DNA of 37,270 nt from contig NZ_LZFO01000027.1 of the NCBI RefSeq assembly GCF_001758365.1, forward strand, positions 1 through 37,270, given 5' to 3'. The translations under genes were made by a program, and so were the position numbers. Below the pieces are notes generated by a model. It worked only from the letters and a program-made list of their open reading frames with translations, had not been told where the DNA came from and made no database searches. The DNA is from Clostridium acetireducens DSM 10703. GTDB lineage: Bacteria > Bacillota > Clostridia > Clostridiales > Clostridiaceae. Shown here piece after piece: positions 6,966 through 17,015 of the stretch (within the stretch, counting starts at the first letter, position 1; each line of letters starts with the position of its first letter).

Positions 6966-9605
6966 ATGAAAAATTTGGGATTAAATCAAATAAGAGAAGA
7001 ATATTTAAATTTTTTCAAACAAAAAGATCATTTAATATTACCTAGCTTTTCATTAGTACCTAAAAATGACAAGAGTTTATTGTTAATAAATGCAGGGATG
7101 GCTCCATTAAAGCCATATTTTACAGGAATGCAAACTCCTCCTAAAAAAAGAGTAGCTACATGTCAAAAATGCATAAGAACAGGAGACATAGAAAATGTAG
7201 GTAAAACTTCTAGGCATGGAACTTTTTTTGAAATGTTAGGAAATTTCTCCTTTGGAGATTATTTTAAAAAAGAAGCAATTCCATGGGCTTGGGAGTTTGT
7301 AACAAAGATATTAGAGTTTCCTAAAGATAAACTATATGTAACTATTTATTTAGATGATGACGAAGCTTATGATATATGGATTAAAAGTACAGATATAGAT
7401 CCTTCTAGAATATTTAGATTAGGAAAAGAAGATAATTTTTGGGAGCATGGACAAGGACCTTGTGGACCTTGTACTGAAATACATTATGATAGGGGAGAAG
7501 GAAAAATTTCCTCCGCGGAAGAATTTGTAAAGGCATCTGATGAAGATAGAGTAATAGAGTTTTGGAATTTAGTATTTACTCAATTTGACAAAGATGAAAA
7601 TGACAATTATAATAAATTAGCTAATCCTAATATAGATACAGGTATGGGATTAGAAAGAATGGCAACTATAATACAGGGTGTAGATAGTATTTTTGAAGTA
7701 GATACTATAAAAGCCATATTAAATAAAGTAAGTGAAATTAGTGGTATAAAATATAAAGAAAATCATGAAAAAGATGTATCATTGAGAATAATTACTGACC
7801 ATATAAGAAGCATAACATTTATGATAAGCGATGGAATGTTACCTTCTAATGAAGGAAGAGGCTATGTGCTAAGAAGACTTTTAAGAAGAGCTGCTAGACA
7901 TGGAAAACTTTTAGGAGTAAATGGAACATTTTTATATAAAATTACTAATGTTGTTATAGAAAATTCTTATGAAAGTTATCCAGAGCTTAAAGAAAAAGAA
8001 AACTATATTAAAAAAATAATAAAATTAGAAGAAGAAAGATTTAGTGAAACTATAGATGCAGGAATGCAAATATTAAACGGATATATAGAGGAATTACAAA
8101 AAAATAATTCTAAAGTATTATCAGGAGAAAAGGCATTTAAATTATATGATACTTATGGATTTCCATTAGAATTAACAGAAGAAATATTAGAAGAAAAGAA
8201 AATTAAAGTAGATATAGAAGATTTTAACGAGGAAATGGAAAATCAAAGACAAACTGCTAGAGCAGCAAGAGAAGAAACTAACTATATGGGGATGGAAGAT
8301 ACTTTAGTAAATAGAATTCCTTTAGAAATTGAAACTGTATTTAATGGATATAATAATATTGAATTAAAATCAGTAATAAAGGTTATCATTAAAGATGAGA
8401 AATTTGTTTCATCTTTAGAAAAGGATGAAGAAGGTATAGTAGTTACAGAAGAAACTCCTTTTTATGCAGAAATGGGAGGTCAAATAGGAGATAAAGGATT
8501 AATTTATAATGATAATTTTAAAGCTTATGTAAAAGATTGTAAGAAAAATGTTTCAGGTAAAATTATACATTTTGTTAAGGTATTAGAAGGAAAAATAAAT
8601 TTACAAGATAAAGTAACTTTAAAAATAGATAGTGTTAAAAGAGAAAAAATAAAGAAAAATCATACAGCTACACATATGCTTCATGAGGCTTTAAGAGAAG
8701 TATTAGGGGATCATGTTCATCAATCAGGTTCTTATGTAGATGAAGAAAGACTAAGATTTGATTTTAGTCATTTTGAGCCAGTAAGTGAAGAAGAGCTTAA
8801 AAAAGTTGAAAATATTATAAACGAAAATGTTTTGAAATTAATAGATGTAAAAACAAATATAATGGATGTTAAAGAAGCTTTAAATAGCGGAGCTATGGCT
8901 TTATTTGATGATAAATATAAAGATAAAGTAAGGATTGTATGTGTTGGAGATTTTAGTAAAGAATTATGTGGAGGAACTCATGTAAATAATTCTGGAGAAA
9001 TAGGATTGTTTAAAATAGTTTCAGAAACAGGAGTAGCAGCGGGAATAAGAAGAATAGAAGCATTAACAGGAATAAATGCAATTAAATTTATGGAAGAAAA
9101 GGATATATTGTTAAAACAAATATGTAACACATTAAAATGCTCTGAAAGAGAAGTGCTTAGTAAATTAAATTCTCAAATAAAAGATTTAAAAAACAAGGAT
9201 AAGGAAATATCAGTATTAAAGGCTAAATTAGCAAGTAATTCAGAAGATGATTTATTAAGTAATGTTGAGGAAATAAAAGGAGTAAAATTAGTAACAGGAG
9301 TATTAGAAAATGTAGATGCTAATTCACTAAGAGATTTAAGTGATAAAATAAAAAATAAAATTTCAGAAGGATTGGTTGTTTTAGCTAGTAAAAATAAAGA
9401 AAAAGTTTTATTTGTAGCTATGGCATCTAAGGAAGCAGTAAAAAAAGGAGTTCATTGTGGAAAAGTTATTAAAGAAATAGCTAAAGTAGCTGGCGGAGGT
9501 GGTGGAGGAAGACCAGACATGGCTCAAGCCGGTGGAAAATTCCCAGAAAAAGCAGATGAAGCAATAAGTAAAGTTAAAGAAATAATGGGATATTTAGTAA
9601 AATAG
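6966..9605 (+). CDS. alaS: Alanyl-tRNA synthetase
   Basis: Class II synthetase of 879 residues that charges tRNA-Ala. From the N-terminus there is the aminoacylation core with [14 protein letters not shown], the motif 2 region [16 protein letters not shown] and [13 protein letters not shown]. The editing domain has the zinc-type motifs [11 protein letters not shown] and CGGTHV, which remove mischarged Ser and Gly. The C-Ala domain ends with the Gly-rich [16 protein letters not shown] frame extends 13 codons upstream, but AGGAG before the ATG at 6966 and the alignment of [14 protein letters not shown] to AlaS N-termini fix the start. It is regulated by the T-box and heads the conserved alaS-ireB-ruvX neighbourhood. 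Confidence 0.97.
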   Translation: MKNLGLNQIREEYLNFFKQKDHLILPSFSLVPKNDKSLLLINAGMAPLKPYFTGMQTPPKKRVATCQKCIRTGDIENVGKTSRHGTFFEMLGNFSFGDYFKKEAIPWAWEFVTKILEFPKDKLYVTIYLDDDEAYDIWIKSTDIDPSRIFRLGKEDNFWEHGQGPCGPCTEIHYDRGEGKISSAEEFVKASDEDRVIEFWNLVFTQFDKDENDNYNKLANPNIDTGMGLERMATIIQGVDSIFEVDTIKAILNKVSEISGIKYKENHEKDVSLRIITDHIRSITFMISDGMLPSNEGRGYVLRRLLRRAARHGKLLGVNGTFLYKITNVVIENSYESYPELKEKENYIKKIIKLEEERFSETIDAGMQILNGYIEELQKNNSKVLSGEKAFKLYDTYGFPLELTEEILEEKKIKVDIEDFNEEMENQRQTARAAREETNYMGMEDTLVNRIPLEIETVFNGYNNIELKSVIKVIIKDEKFVSSLEKDEEGIVVTEETPFYAEMGGQIGDKGLIYNDNFKAYVKDCKKNVSGKIIHFVKVLEGKINLQDKVTLKIDSVKREKIKKNHTATHMLHEALREVLGDHVHQSGSYVDEERLRFDFSHFEPVSEEELKKVENIINENVLKLIDVKTNIMDVKEALNSGAMALFDDKYKDKVRIVCVGDFSKELCGGTHVNNSGEIGLFKIVSETGVAAGIRRIEALTGINAIKFMEEKDILLKQICNTLKCSEREVLSKLNSQIKDLKNKDKEISVLKAKLASNSEDDLLSNVEEIKGVKLVTGVLENVDANSLRDLSDKIKNKISEGLVVLASKNKEKVLFVAMASKEAVKKGVHCGKVIKEIAKVAGGGGGGRPDMAQAGGKFPEKADEAISKVKEIMGYLVK

Positions 9606-9716
9606 TATACTTTTTAATTAATATGATTTATAATGAAAATAAGTAAATGTCTTTGTATTTAAGTATTTAACTACAAATTGATAAAGTTATTATTAGGATA
9701 GTGGGGTGTAAATATA

Positions 9717-9968
9717 ATGAATAAAGATAATACTATACAATTTGACCCTTCTCAAAATAAAAAAGATTTAACTAAAGAAATACTTACACAAGTATATGAT
9801 GCTTTAATTAAAAAGGGATACAATCCTGTTAATCAATTAGTAGGTTATTTAATATCTGGAGATCCTACGTATATTACTAATTATAATGGAGCTAGAGCTT
9901 TAGTTAGAAAATTAGAACGGGATGAAATATTAGAGGAAGTACTAAAAACATACTTAGGGATAAAATAA
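9717..9968 (+). CDS. ireB: IreB family regulator (UPF0297)
   Basis: An 83-residue protein of the UPF0297/YrzL family, typical in length. The signature KEILTQVYDALIKKGYNPVNQLVGYLISGDPTYIT spans about residues 21-55 and is cut here only by naming: it starts TKEILTQVYDALIKKGYNP. In Enterococcus faecalis IreB is a small substrate and negative regulator in the IreK Ser/Thr kinase pathway of cell-envelope stress; the clostridial role is inferred by family. It lies between alaS and ruvX as in many Firmicutes. The binding site is GTGGGG, 9 nt before the ATG, and a terminator-like hairpin follows at once. Confidence 0.88.
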   Translation: MNKDNTIQFDPSQNKKDLTKEILTQVYDALIKKGYNPVNQLVGYLISGDPTYITNYNGARALVRKLERDEILEEVLKTYLGIK

Positions 9969-9973
9969 AAAAT

Positions 9974-9997
9974 AAAAGTGCCCTTAGGGGCATTTTT
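9974..9997 (+). terminator. Terminator between ireB and ruvX
   Basis: AAAAGTGCCC and GGGGCATTTTT form a short hairpin with a four-base loop and a U-rich tail, 6 nt after the ireB stop. The next gene starts only about 50 bp later, so some readthrough is likely. Confidence 0.65.
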
Positions 9998-10047
9998 ATT
10001 TTAAATAGTGCAAATAATATTTAATATAAATAAAAGGAGAATAATTT

Positions 10048-10461
10048 ATGAGAGTACTTGGATTAGATATAGGTGATAAAACAATAGGAATAGCTATAAG
10101 TGATCCATTGGGATATATAGCACAAGGTATAACTACTATTAGAAGAACTAGTGATACAAAAGATATAGAAGAATTAAAAAGCATATGCAATGAATATAAA
10201 GTTGAAAATATAGTTGCTGGATTACCTAAGAATATGAATGGTACTTTAGGACCTCAAAGTGAAAAAGTTATTAGTTTTTGTGATTTAATTAAAGAAAATA
10301 TAAATTTACCTATAATAATGTGGGATGAAAGATTGACTACAGTAGCTGCAAATAAAGCTATGTTAGAGGCGGATTTATCAAGAGCTAAGAGAAAAAAGTT
10401 AGTGGATAAAGTAGCTGCTACATATATATTGCAAGGATATCTTGATAGTATATGTAAATAA
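10048..10461 (+). CDS. ruvX: Putative pre-16S rRNA nuclease YqgF/RuvX
   Basis: A 137-residue RNase H-fold protein of the YqgF family, linked to maturation of the 5' end of 16S rRNA and once annotated as a Holliday-junction resolvase. The N-terminal strand [18 protein letters not shown] carries the first catalytic Asp; the mid-protein [18 protein letters not shown] and the C-terminal MWDERLTT and [13 protein letters not shown] supply the other acidic residues. The length is typical. AAAGGAG lies 9 nt before the ATG. It follows ireB and precedes the DUF1292 gene by 27 bp, the standard order in Firmicutes (yrzL-yrrK-yrzB). Confidence 0.92.
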   Translation: MRVLGLDIGDKTIGIAISDPLGYIAQGITTIRRTSDTKDIEELKSICNEYKVENIVAGLPKNMNGTLGPQSEKVISFCDLIKENINLPIIMWDERLTTVAANKAMLEADLSRAKRKKLVDKVAATYILQGYLDSICK

Positions 10462-10488
10462 AAATATTATATAGTAAGGAGGTATTTT

Positions 10489-10752
10489 ATGGACAATAAT
10501 GCAGATTCAGTTGTATTAAGAGATGAAGAAGGAAAAGATATAGAATTTAATATAATAACTAAGCTAGATATAAAAGATAATGAGTATATAATAGTTTGCC
10601 CAAAATATGAAAATGTAGATGAAGCAATTGCACTTAAAATAGATAAAGATTCAGAAGGAAAAGATATACTTATGACAATAGAAGATGAAGAAGAATTTGA
10701 TATGGTTTCTGAAGCATACGAAATTTTGTTTGCAGAAGATAGTAGTTATTAG
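10489..10752 (+). CDS. DUF1292 (YrzB family) protein
   Basis: An 87-residue acidic protein with the DUF1292 pattern: an N-terminal block VVLRDEEGKDIEFNIITKLDI, then NEYIIVCPKYE and the C-terminal EDEEEFDMVSEAYEILF. No catalytic residues, signal peptide or membrane segment can be seen. Its function is unknown, but the family is kept next to ruvX and ireB across Firmicutes. AAGGAGG lies 8 nt before the ATG. It is probably cotranscribed with ruvX. A weak A/T-rich inverted repeat lies between it and the Fur-family gene, without a clear terminator tail. Confidence 0.85.
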   Translation: MDNNADSVVLRDEEGKDIEFNIITKLDIKDNEYIIVCPKYENVDEAIALKIDKDSEGKDILMTIEDEEEFDMVSEAYEILFAEDSSY

Positions 10753-10815
10753 TAAGTTTATTTATTTCATATAATAATTTTAAGTATTATTATTTTATTA
10801 AAGTGGGGTAATATA

Positions 10816-11277
10816 ATGACTAAAATTTCAATGGATGAAATAGAAAGACTAAGAAATAGCTTAAAAGAGAAGGGATATAAGCTTACACCTCAAAGAAGAG
10901 CTATAGTAGATATAATAATAAGGAATGAGGGTAAACATCTTACTACGGAAGAGTTATATGATTTAGTAAAAAAGGAATGTCCGGAAATAGGTCTTGCTAC
11001 TGTTTATAGAACACTACAGCTATTAGAGGAAATTGGTGTAGTATGTAAACTTGACTTGCATGATGGATGTAGTAGATATGAGCTTATTCATGAAGAAGAA
11101 AATCATCAGCATCATCATCTTATATGCAGTAATTGCGAAAAGGTAATAGAGGTTAGAGAAGATTTGTTAGAAAATTTAGAAAAAGATATAGAAGAAAAAT
11201 ATAACTTTAAAATTAGCAATCACAGTGTAAAATTTTATGGAATATGCAGTGAGTGTTTAAGTAAAATAAAAAAGTAA
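10816..11277 (+). CDS. Fur-family metalloregulator
   Basis: A 153-residue Fur superfamily repressor. The winged helix is in residues about 8-90, with LTPQRRAIVDII and the recognition part EIGLATVYRTLQLLEEIGVV. The regulatory metal site region is HEEENHQHHHLIC, and two CxxC pairs (CSNC and CSEC) form the structural zinc site. Iron (Fur), peroxide (PerR) and zinc (Zur) types cannot be told apart safely. It does not have the clear PerR neighbours (such as rubrerythrin), and its place beside RNase J is common in clostridia, where it is usually annotated Fur. No Fur box was recognised nearby. Confidence 0.88.
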   Translation: MTKISMDEIERLRNSLKEKGYKLTPQRRAIVDIIIRNEGKHLTTEELYDLVKKECPEIGLATVYRTLQLLEEIGVVCKLDLHDGCSRYELIHEEENHQHHHLICSNCEKVIEVREDLLENLEKDIEEKYNFKISNHSVKFYGICSECLSKIKK

Positions 11278-11301
11278 ATTATGTAAAAAGGAGGGCAGAT
11301 A

Positions 11302-12969
11302 ATGCACAAAGAAAAAGATAAAATAAAGATCATTCCACTAGGAGGAATAAACGAGATAGGAAAAAATTTAACAGTAATTGAATATAAAAATGATATAATT
11401 ATAATAGATTGCGGGCTAAAATTTCCCGATGAAGAAATGTTAGGAATAGATGTAGTAATACCTGATATAACATATCTTAAAAAGAATGTAGAAAGAATTA
11501 AAGGAATATTTTTAACCCATGGACATGAAGATCATATTGGTGCATTACCTTACGTTTTAAAAGAAATAAATGTTCCAGTATACGGTACTAAATTAACTTT
11601 AGGTATAATAGAAACTAAATTAAAAGAGCATGGATTATTAAGTTCTGTTAATCTTAATTGTGTAAATCCAAAAGAAATTATAAAATTAGAAAATCTATCT
11701 GTGGAATTTATTAGAACTAGTCATAGTATAGCTGATTCAGTAGCATTAGCAATACACACACCTTTAGGAGTAATTTTACATACTGGGGATTTTAAAATAG
11801 ACTATACACCTATAGATGGATGTGTAGCAGATTTAACTAGGTTTGCAGAATTAGGAAAAAGAGGAGTATTACTAATGCTCTGCGATAGCACAAATGTTGA
11901 AAGACCGGGGTACACTATGTCTGAAAGTACTGTAGGTGAAACTTTCCAAGAAATATTTTCAAAAGCTTCTGGAAGAATAATTGTAGCTACTTTTGCTTCA
12001 CATATTCATAGAATACAGCAAATTATATCTGCTGCTATTAAATATAAAAGGAAAATTGCAGTATCCGGAAGAAGCATGGAAAATATAATGGAGGTGTCTG
12101 CACAATTAGGATATATAAATGCAGAAGAAGATTTATTTATAGATATAGATTGTATAAGTAAATATCCTAATAACAAAATAGTAATTATTACTACAGGAAG
12201 TCAAGGAGAACCTATGTCAGCTCTTTCTAGAATGGCAGCTTCAGAACATAAAAAAGTTAATATTATTCATGGAGATATGGTTATAATATCAGCTACACCT
12301 ATTCCTGGAAATGAAAAATTAGTATCTAAAGTAATAAATCAGCTATTTAAAAAGGGAGCTGAGGTTATATATGAGGCATTAGCAGATGTGCATGTTTCAG
12401 GTCATGCTTGCCAAGAAGAGCTAAAGTTAATGCATACTTTAGTAAGACCTAAATTTTTTATTCCTGTTCATGGAGAATATAGACATTTAAAACAACATGC
12501 AGAGTTAGCTATAAAATTAGGCATGTACAGAAATCATATTATACTTGCAAATAATGGTGATATAGTAGAAATGACAAGAGACAGTATTAGAAAAAATGGT
12601 ATGGTAACTTCTGGTCAGGTTTTTGTAGATGGACTTGGAGTAGGAGATGTAGGAAATATAGTTTTAAGAGATAGGAAGCATTTATCCCAAGATGGTATAT
12701 TAACAGTAGTAGTTACTATTGAAAAAGAGTCTGGAAGTGTTATAGCAGGACCGGATATAATATCTAGAGGATTTGTTTATGTAAGAGAATCAGAAGATTT
12801 AATTGAAGAATCAAGAAAATTAGTAAAAGAAGCTCTAAGAGAATGCGAAAAAAATCACGTAACTGAATGGGCTGTTATAAAATCAAACATAAAAGATGTA
12901 TTAAGATTATTTTTATATGAAAAAACTAAAAGAAAACCTATGATACTTCCTATAATTATGGAAATATAA
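11302..12969 (+). CDS. rnj: Ribonuclease J
   Basis: A 555-residue beta-CASP metallo-beta-lactamase RNase with 5'-to-3' exonuclease and endonuclease activity, a main RNA decay enzyme in Firmicutes. The zinc motif HGHEDH is at residues 73-78, followed by HTGDFKID and the beta-CASP motifs including TGSQGEP and HVSGHA, then the later metal ligand region FIPVHGEY. The C-terminal domain starts near residue 450. It is the usual length for RNase J1/J2. J1 and J2 cannot be separated without comparison; many clostridia have a single copy. AGGAGGG lies 9 nt before the ATG, and a YlbF-family gene starts 29 bp after its stop. Confidence 0.94.
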   Translation: MHKEKDKIKIIPLGGINEIGKNLTVIEYKNDIIIIDCGLKFPDEEMLGIDVVIPDITYLKKNVERIKGIFLTHGHEDHIGALPYVLKEINVPVYGTKLTLGIIETKLKEHGLLSSVNLNCVNPKEIIKLENLSVEFIRTSHSIADSVALAIHTPLGVILHTGDFKIDYTPIDGCVADLTRFAELGKRGVLLMLCDSTNVERPGYTMSESTVGETFQEIFSKASGRIIVATFASHIHRIQQIISAAIKYKRKIAVSGRSMENIMEVSAQLGYINAEEDLFIDIDCISKYPNNKIVIITTGSQGEPMSALSRMAASEHKKVNIIHGDMVIISATPIPGNEKLVSKVINQLFKKGAEVIYEALADVHVSGHACQEELKLMHTLVRPKFFIPVHGEYRHLKQHAELAIKLGMYRNHIILANNGDIVEMTRDSIRKNGMVTSGQVFVDGLGVGDVGNIVLRDRKHLSQDGILTVVVTIEKESGSVIAGPDIISRGFVYVRESEDLIEESRKLVKEALRECEKNHVTEWAVIKSNIKDVLRLFLYEKTKRKPMILPIIMEI

Positions 12970-12998
12970 AAATGAATCTAGTAAAAGGAGGATTTTTT

Positions 12999-13349
12999 AT
13001 GAATATTTATGATAAAGCTCATGAATTTGCAAAAGAATTAAAAAGTTGTCCTGAAGTAGTTCAATTAAGAAATGCTTCTAAAAAAATAGAAGGAAATGAA
13101 ACAAATAAAAAGATGTTAGAAAATTTTAGAAAATTACAATTACAAGCTTATACAGAACAAATAGATAAAGGAATAATATCCGATGAACTTAAAGAAAAAA
13201 TGCAAAATATAGCATCTATAATTTCTATGAATCCATCTGTTAACGAATATATACAAGCAGAGCAGAGATTTGCCGTAATTTGGGAAGATATAATAAAAAT
13301 ATTAAACGATGCTATAGGGGTTAATTTAAGTTTTGGTAAAGATAAATAA
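12999..13349 (+). CDS. YlbF/YmcA family protein
   Basis: A 116-residue helical protein of the Com_YlbF (DUF964) family. In Bacillus subtilis YlbF, YmcA and YaaT form an Fe-S-containing Y-complex that directs RNase Y processing and affects sporulation and competence; only the family is shown here, not that partnership. Features are the mainly helical, charged sequence with NEYIQAEQRFAVIWEDII near the C-terminus. A longer frame begins at 12972, but AAAAGGAGG (12983-12991) is 7 nt before the ATG at 12999, which gives the start. Being directly behind RNase J is interesting, as both families concern RNA turnover. Confidence 0.8.
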   Translation: MNIYDKAHEFAKELKSCPEVVQLRNASKKIEGNETNKKMLENFRKLQLQAYTEQIDKGIISDELKEKMQNIASIISMNPSVNEYIQAEQRFAVIWEDIIKILNDAIGVNLSFGKDK

Positions 13350-13405
13350 TCTTCCATAAGTTGACTTTTTATGATTAGAATATTAAAATAAATATGTTAA
13401 ACTTG

Positions 13406-13440
13406 AATTGGATACTTAATATTAAGTATCCAATTTTTTT
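13406..13440 (+). terminator. Terminator, perfect 30-bp palindrome
   Basis: AATTGGATACTTAAT (13406-13420) is followed directly by its reverse complement (13421-13435) and a run of T. It ends the RNase J/YlbF unit 57 bp after the stop and lies about 20 bp before the typA binding site. Confidence 0.85.
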
Positions 13441-13475
13441 GGATATTAAACTGAAAAAATATTGGAGGCATTAAT

Positions 13476-15305
13476 ATGAAGAAATTTACAAGAAATGATA
13501 TACGAAATATTGCGATAATAGCTCACGTTGACCATGGAAAAACTACTTTGGTTGATGCTTTATTAAAACAAAGCAATGTATTTAGAAGCAATGAAAAAGT
13601 TGAAGAAAGAGTAATGGATTCTAATGAAATTGAAAAAGAAAGAGGAATTACTATACTTTCAAAAAATACAGCTGTTACTCATACTGGAATAAAAATTAAT
13701 ATAGTAGATACCCCTGGACATGCTGATTTTGGTGGAGAAGTTGAACGTGTTTTAAAGATGGTAGATAGTGTTCTTTTAGTAGTTGATGCTTTTGAAGGTG
13801 CAATGCCTCAGACTAAATTTGTATTAAAAAAAGCTTTAGAATTAAGTTTAAGACCTATAGTTGTTATAAATAAAATAGATAAACCTAATGCTAGACCTGA
13901 AGAAGTTTTAGATGAAATATTTGATTTATTTATAGAGTTAGGAGCTACAGATGAACAATTAGATTTTCCAGTAGTATACTGTTCGGCTAAAGAAGGAATA
14001 GCTAAAAGGGAAATAGATGAGAATAGTGAAAATATGGATGCTTTATTTGATGTTATTATAAAAAATGTTAAGGCTCCAGAAGGATATTTAGATAAGCCTT
14101 TTCAGATGTTGGTTACAACAATAGATTCTAATGATTATGTAGGAAAAATTGGAATAGGTAAAATAGAAAGAGGAATAATAAAAAGAAATGAGCCCCTAGC
14201 ATTAATAAGAAAAGATGGAAAAATAGATAAAGTAAAAGTTTCTAATTTATATGTTTATAATGGATTAAAAAGAGAAGAAGTAGAAGAAGCAAAACTAGGA
14301 GATATAGTTGCTGTAGCTGGAATACCAGATATAAATATAGGTGAGACTTTAGCTAATATAAATGATCCAGAGGCTCTTCCTTTTGTAGATATAGATGAAC
14401 CTACATTAAGTATGTATTTTATGGTTAATGATTCTCCATTTGCAGGAAAAGAAGGAGATTATGTTACATCTAGACATATTAGAGATAGATTAATGAAAGA
14501 GCTAGAAACTAATGTAAGTTTAAAAGTAGAAGAAACAGATTCTCCTGATTGTTTTAAAGTAAGTGGAAGAGGAGAATTACATTTATCTATATTAATTGAA
14601 ACAATGAGAAGAGAAGGATATGAGTTCCAAGTTTCTAAACCTAGTGTTATATATAAAGAAGAAAATGGAAAAAAATTAGAACCAATAGAACATTTAACTA
14701 TAGATGTGCCAGAAGAATTTATGGGACCGGTTATAGAAAAATTAGGACCAAGAAAAGCAGAAATGGTTAATATGACTTCTGCAGTAAATGGATATACTAG
14801 AATAGAATTTAAAGTGCCTTCTAGAGGGCTTATTGGTTTTAGAAATGAATTTATGACAGATACAAAAGGTAATGGAATAATGAATCATGTTTTAGATGGT
14901 TATGAATTATATAAAGGAGATATACCAGGAAGAAGTAGAGGGTCTTTAGTTGCTTTTGAAAAGGGAACAGCAGTAGCTTATGGTTTATTTAATGCTCAAG
15001 AAAGAGGAAGTTTATTTATAGAACCAGCTTTAGAAGTATATGAAGGTATGGTTGTAGGTGAATGTTCAAGGGCAGAAGATATAGAAGTAAATGTTTGTAA
15101 AAAGAAACATTTATCTAATACTAGATCTTCTAGTGCAGATGAAGCATTAAAATTAGTTCCTGTTAGAAAGATGACACTAGAACAGTGTATAGAGTTTATT
15201 TCAGAAGATGAGTTATTAGAAATAACACCTAAAAGTGTAAGAATGAGAAAAAAAATATTAGATAGTGACATTAGAAGAAAAATGGCATATAGAAAAGAAA
15301 AATAA
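13476..15305 (+). CDS. typA: Ribosome-associated GTPase TypA/BipA
   Basis: A 609-residue translational GTPase related to EF-G, acting on the 50S subunit in assembly and stress or cold growth. The G1 motif AHVDHGKTT is at residues 16-24, then the switch [18 protein letters not shown] and NKIDKP (G4); domain II starts near 210. The C-terminal BipA-specific part contains [20 protein letters not shown] and [11 protein letters not shown]. The length matches the family. GGAGG lies 8 nt before the ATG. mltG starts 25 bp after its stop, so they may share a transcript. Confidence 0.96.
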   Translation: MKKFTRNDIRNIAIIAHVDHGKTTLVDALLKQSNVFRSNEKVEERVMDSNEIEKERGITILSKNTAVTHTGIKINIVDTPGHADFGGEVERVLKMVDSVLLVVDAFEGAMPQTKFVLKKALELSLRPIVVINKIDKPNARPEEVLDEIFDLFIELGATDEQLDFPVVYCSAKEGIAKREIDENSENMDALFDVIIKNVKAPEGYLDKPFQMLVTTIDSNDYVGKIGIGKIERGIIKRNEPLALIRKDGKIDKVKVSNLYVYNGLKREEVEEAKLGDIVAVAGIPDINIGETLANINDPEALPFVDIDEPTLSMYFMVNDSPFAGKEGDYVTSRHIRDRLMKELETNVSLKVEETDSPDCFKVSGRGELHLSILIETMRREGYEFQVSKPSVIYKEENGKKLEPIEHLTIDVPEEFMGPVIEKLGPRKAEMVNMTSAVNGYTRIEFKVPSRGLIGFRNEFMTDTKGNGIMNHVLDGYELYKGDIPGRSRGSLVAFEKGTAVAYGLFNAQERGSLFIEPALEVYEGMVVGECSRAEDIEVNVCKKKHLSNTRSSSADEALKLVPVRKMTLEQCIEFISEDELLEITPKSVRMRKKILDSDIRRKMAYRKEK

Positions 15306-15330
15306 ATAGTTTTTATATAAGAGGATAATT

Positions 15331-16344
15331 ATGAAAAATAAATTTTTAAAAATAATATTATTTATTTTATTAATATTTTTTTCTTCTATATCAATATATT
15401 ATTATAAACTAATTTCTCACCCATTTAAAATTAACAAAAATAATATAAAAATTGTTGTAGATAAAAATGATAGTTTATATGGATTAATTGATAAATTAGA
15501 AAAAAATGGACATATGCATAATAAGTATTTTCTTAAGTTTTATATAAAAATGAATAAATTAGAAACAAATATTAGACCTGGTAAATACAGTTTTTCAAAT
15601 GATATATCTATTAAAAGTTTTATAAAAAATTTAAATGAAGGCATATATAGTGATAATATGATAAAAATTACTATACCAGAAGGATATACTGTAGAAAATA
15701 TAGCTAATTTATTAGAAAAAAAGAATATAGTAAACAAAGAGGAGTTTTTAGATACTTGTAAAAAATATGAAGTAAGTTATATAAATGATAATGAAGTTAA
15801 TAAAAAATACTTAGTAGAAGGGTATTTATACCCAGATACCTACTTTTTTTATGAAGATATGGAGCCAGAAGATGTAATATACAGTATGCTAGATAGATTT
15901 AATGAGATAATACAAAGTATTAAAAATACAAGTAAAATCAATATTGAAGAAAAAAATATAAATGAAATTATAACTATGGCATCAATAGTGGAAAATGAAG
16001 CGGAATTAGATGCAGAAAGAGATAAAGTAGCTTCTGTGTTTTATAATAGACTAAGTAAAAACATAAAATTAGAATCCTGTGCTACAGTTCAATATGCGTT
16101 AGGTCAACATAAGGAGAAGTTATATTACAAAGATTTAAAGATTAAGTCTCCTTATAATACATATATTGTAAAAGGATTACCTCCTGGACCTATATGTTCA
16201 CCAGGTAGAAAATCTATTGAAGCAGCATTAAATCCTGCTAAAACTGAATATTTATATTTTGTTTCTAAGAATGACAAAACTCATTTTTTTACTAAAGATT
16301 ATAAAGAATTTTTAAAAGTAAAATCTAAAACACAACAATATTAA
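15331..16344 (+). CDS. mltG: Endolytic murein transglycosylase MltG
   Basis: A 337-residue YceG-fold enzyme that cuts nascent glycan strands at the membrane and is thought to set where peptidoglycan synthesis ends. One membrane segment spans about residues 6-26, the rest being outside the cell. A LysM-like part (about 40-130) precedes the catalytic domain. The catalytic glutamate is E221 in MASIVENEAELDAERDKV, aligning with E218 of the E. coli enzyme. The C-terminal GLPPGPICSPG and YFVSKNDKTHFFTKDY complete the family pattern. It lies between typA and the tRNA-modification pair trmR-trhP, a neighbourhood also seen in Bacillus (yrrL-yrrM). Confidence 0.93.
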   Translation: MKNKFLKIILFILLIFFSSISIYYYKLISHPFKINKNNIKIVVDKNDSLYGLIDKLEKNGHMHNKYFLKFYIKMNKLETNIRPGKYSFSNDISIKSFIKNLNEGIYSDNMIKITIPEGYTVENIANLLEKKNIVNKEEFLDTCKKYEVSYINDNEVNKKYLVEGYLYPDTYFFYEDMEPEDVIYSMLDRFNEIIQSIKNTSKINIEEKNINEIITMASIVENEAELDAERDKVASVFYNRLSKNIKLESCATVQYALGQHKEKLYYKDLKIKSPYNTYIVKGLPPGPICSPGRKSIEAALNPAKTEYLYFVSKNDKTHFFTKDYKEFLKVKSKTQQY

Positions 16345-16358
16345 TAACGGAGGGTAAA

Positions 16359-17015
16359 ATGAGTGGAATAACTTTTGATTATATGGAACAATATATAAGA
16401 AACCTTATAGGAGATAATGCAAATGTATTAAAAGAATTAGAAGATTATGCTGTGGAAAATTCTGTTCCTATTATACATAAGGAAGTAGCTAGGTTTATTG
16501 AATTAATTATAAACATTAAAAGACCTTTAAAAATATTAGAGTTGGGTACAGCAATTGGATATTCTTCTATATTAATGTGTAGTACTTCTAAAGAAATCAG
16601 AAAAATTCATACTATTGAAAGAGATAAAAATATGATTGAAATAGCAAATGAAAATATAAAAAAATATGGCTTTCAAGATAAAATAAAAGTTATATCAGGA
16701 GAATGTTTAGATGTTTTAAGTAAATTAGATGAAAAGTATGATTTGATTTTTATGGATGCAGGAAAAGGTCATTATAATCATTTTTTACCTTATTGTTTGA
16801 ATTTATTAGAAAAAGATGGAATAATAATTGCTGATAATGTTTTGTTTAGAGGCATGGTAGCTTGTGATAAATTAGTTAAAAGAAGAAAAATAACTATAGT
16901 TAAGAGAATGAGAAAGTATTTAGAGATGGTATCTAATAATAAAGAATTTATAACTTCTATTATACCTATGGGAGATGGTATTGCTGTTACCATAAGGAGG
17001 AATAAGGATGAATAA
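16359..17015 (+). CDS. trmR: tRNA 5-hydroxyuridine methyltransferase TrmR
   Basis: A 218-residue class I SAM-dependent O-methyltransferase of the COG4122 family. The SAM motif LELGTAIGYSSIL is at residues 60-72; HTIERD, DLIFMDAGKGHY and GIIIADNVLFRG follow, including the usual metal-binding Asp/Asn. In Bacillus subtilis TrmR (YrrM) methylates 5-hydroxyuridine at tRNA position 34 to 5-methoxyuridine. That role is supported here by context: it follows mltG and overlaps by 8 bp the U32-family gene expected to make the hydroxyuridine. The sequence alone would also fit a general catechol-type methyltransferase. CGGAGGG lies before the ATG. Confidence 0.87.
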   Translation: MSGITFDYMEQYIRNLIGDNANVLKELEDYAVENSVPIIHKEVARFIELIINIKRPLKILELGTAIGYSSILMCSTSKEIRKIHTIERDKNMIEIANENIKKYGFQDKIKVISGECLDVLSKLDEKYDLIFMDAGKGHYNHFLPYCLNLLEKDGIIIADNVLFRGMVACDKLVKRRKITIVKRMRKYLEMVSNNKEFITSIIPMGDGIAVTIRRNKDE

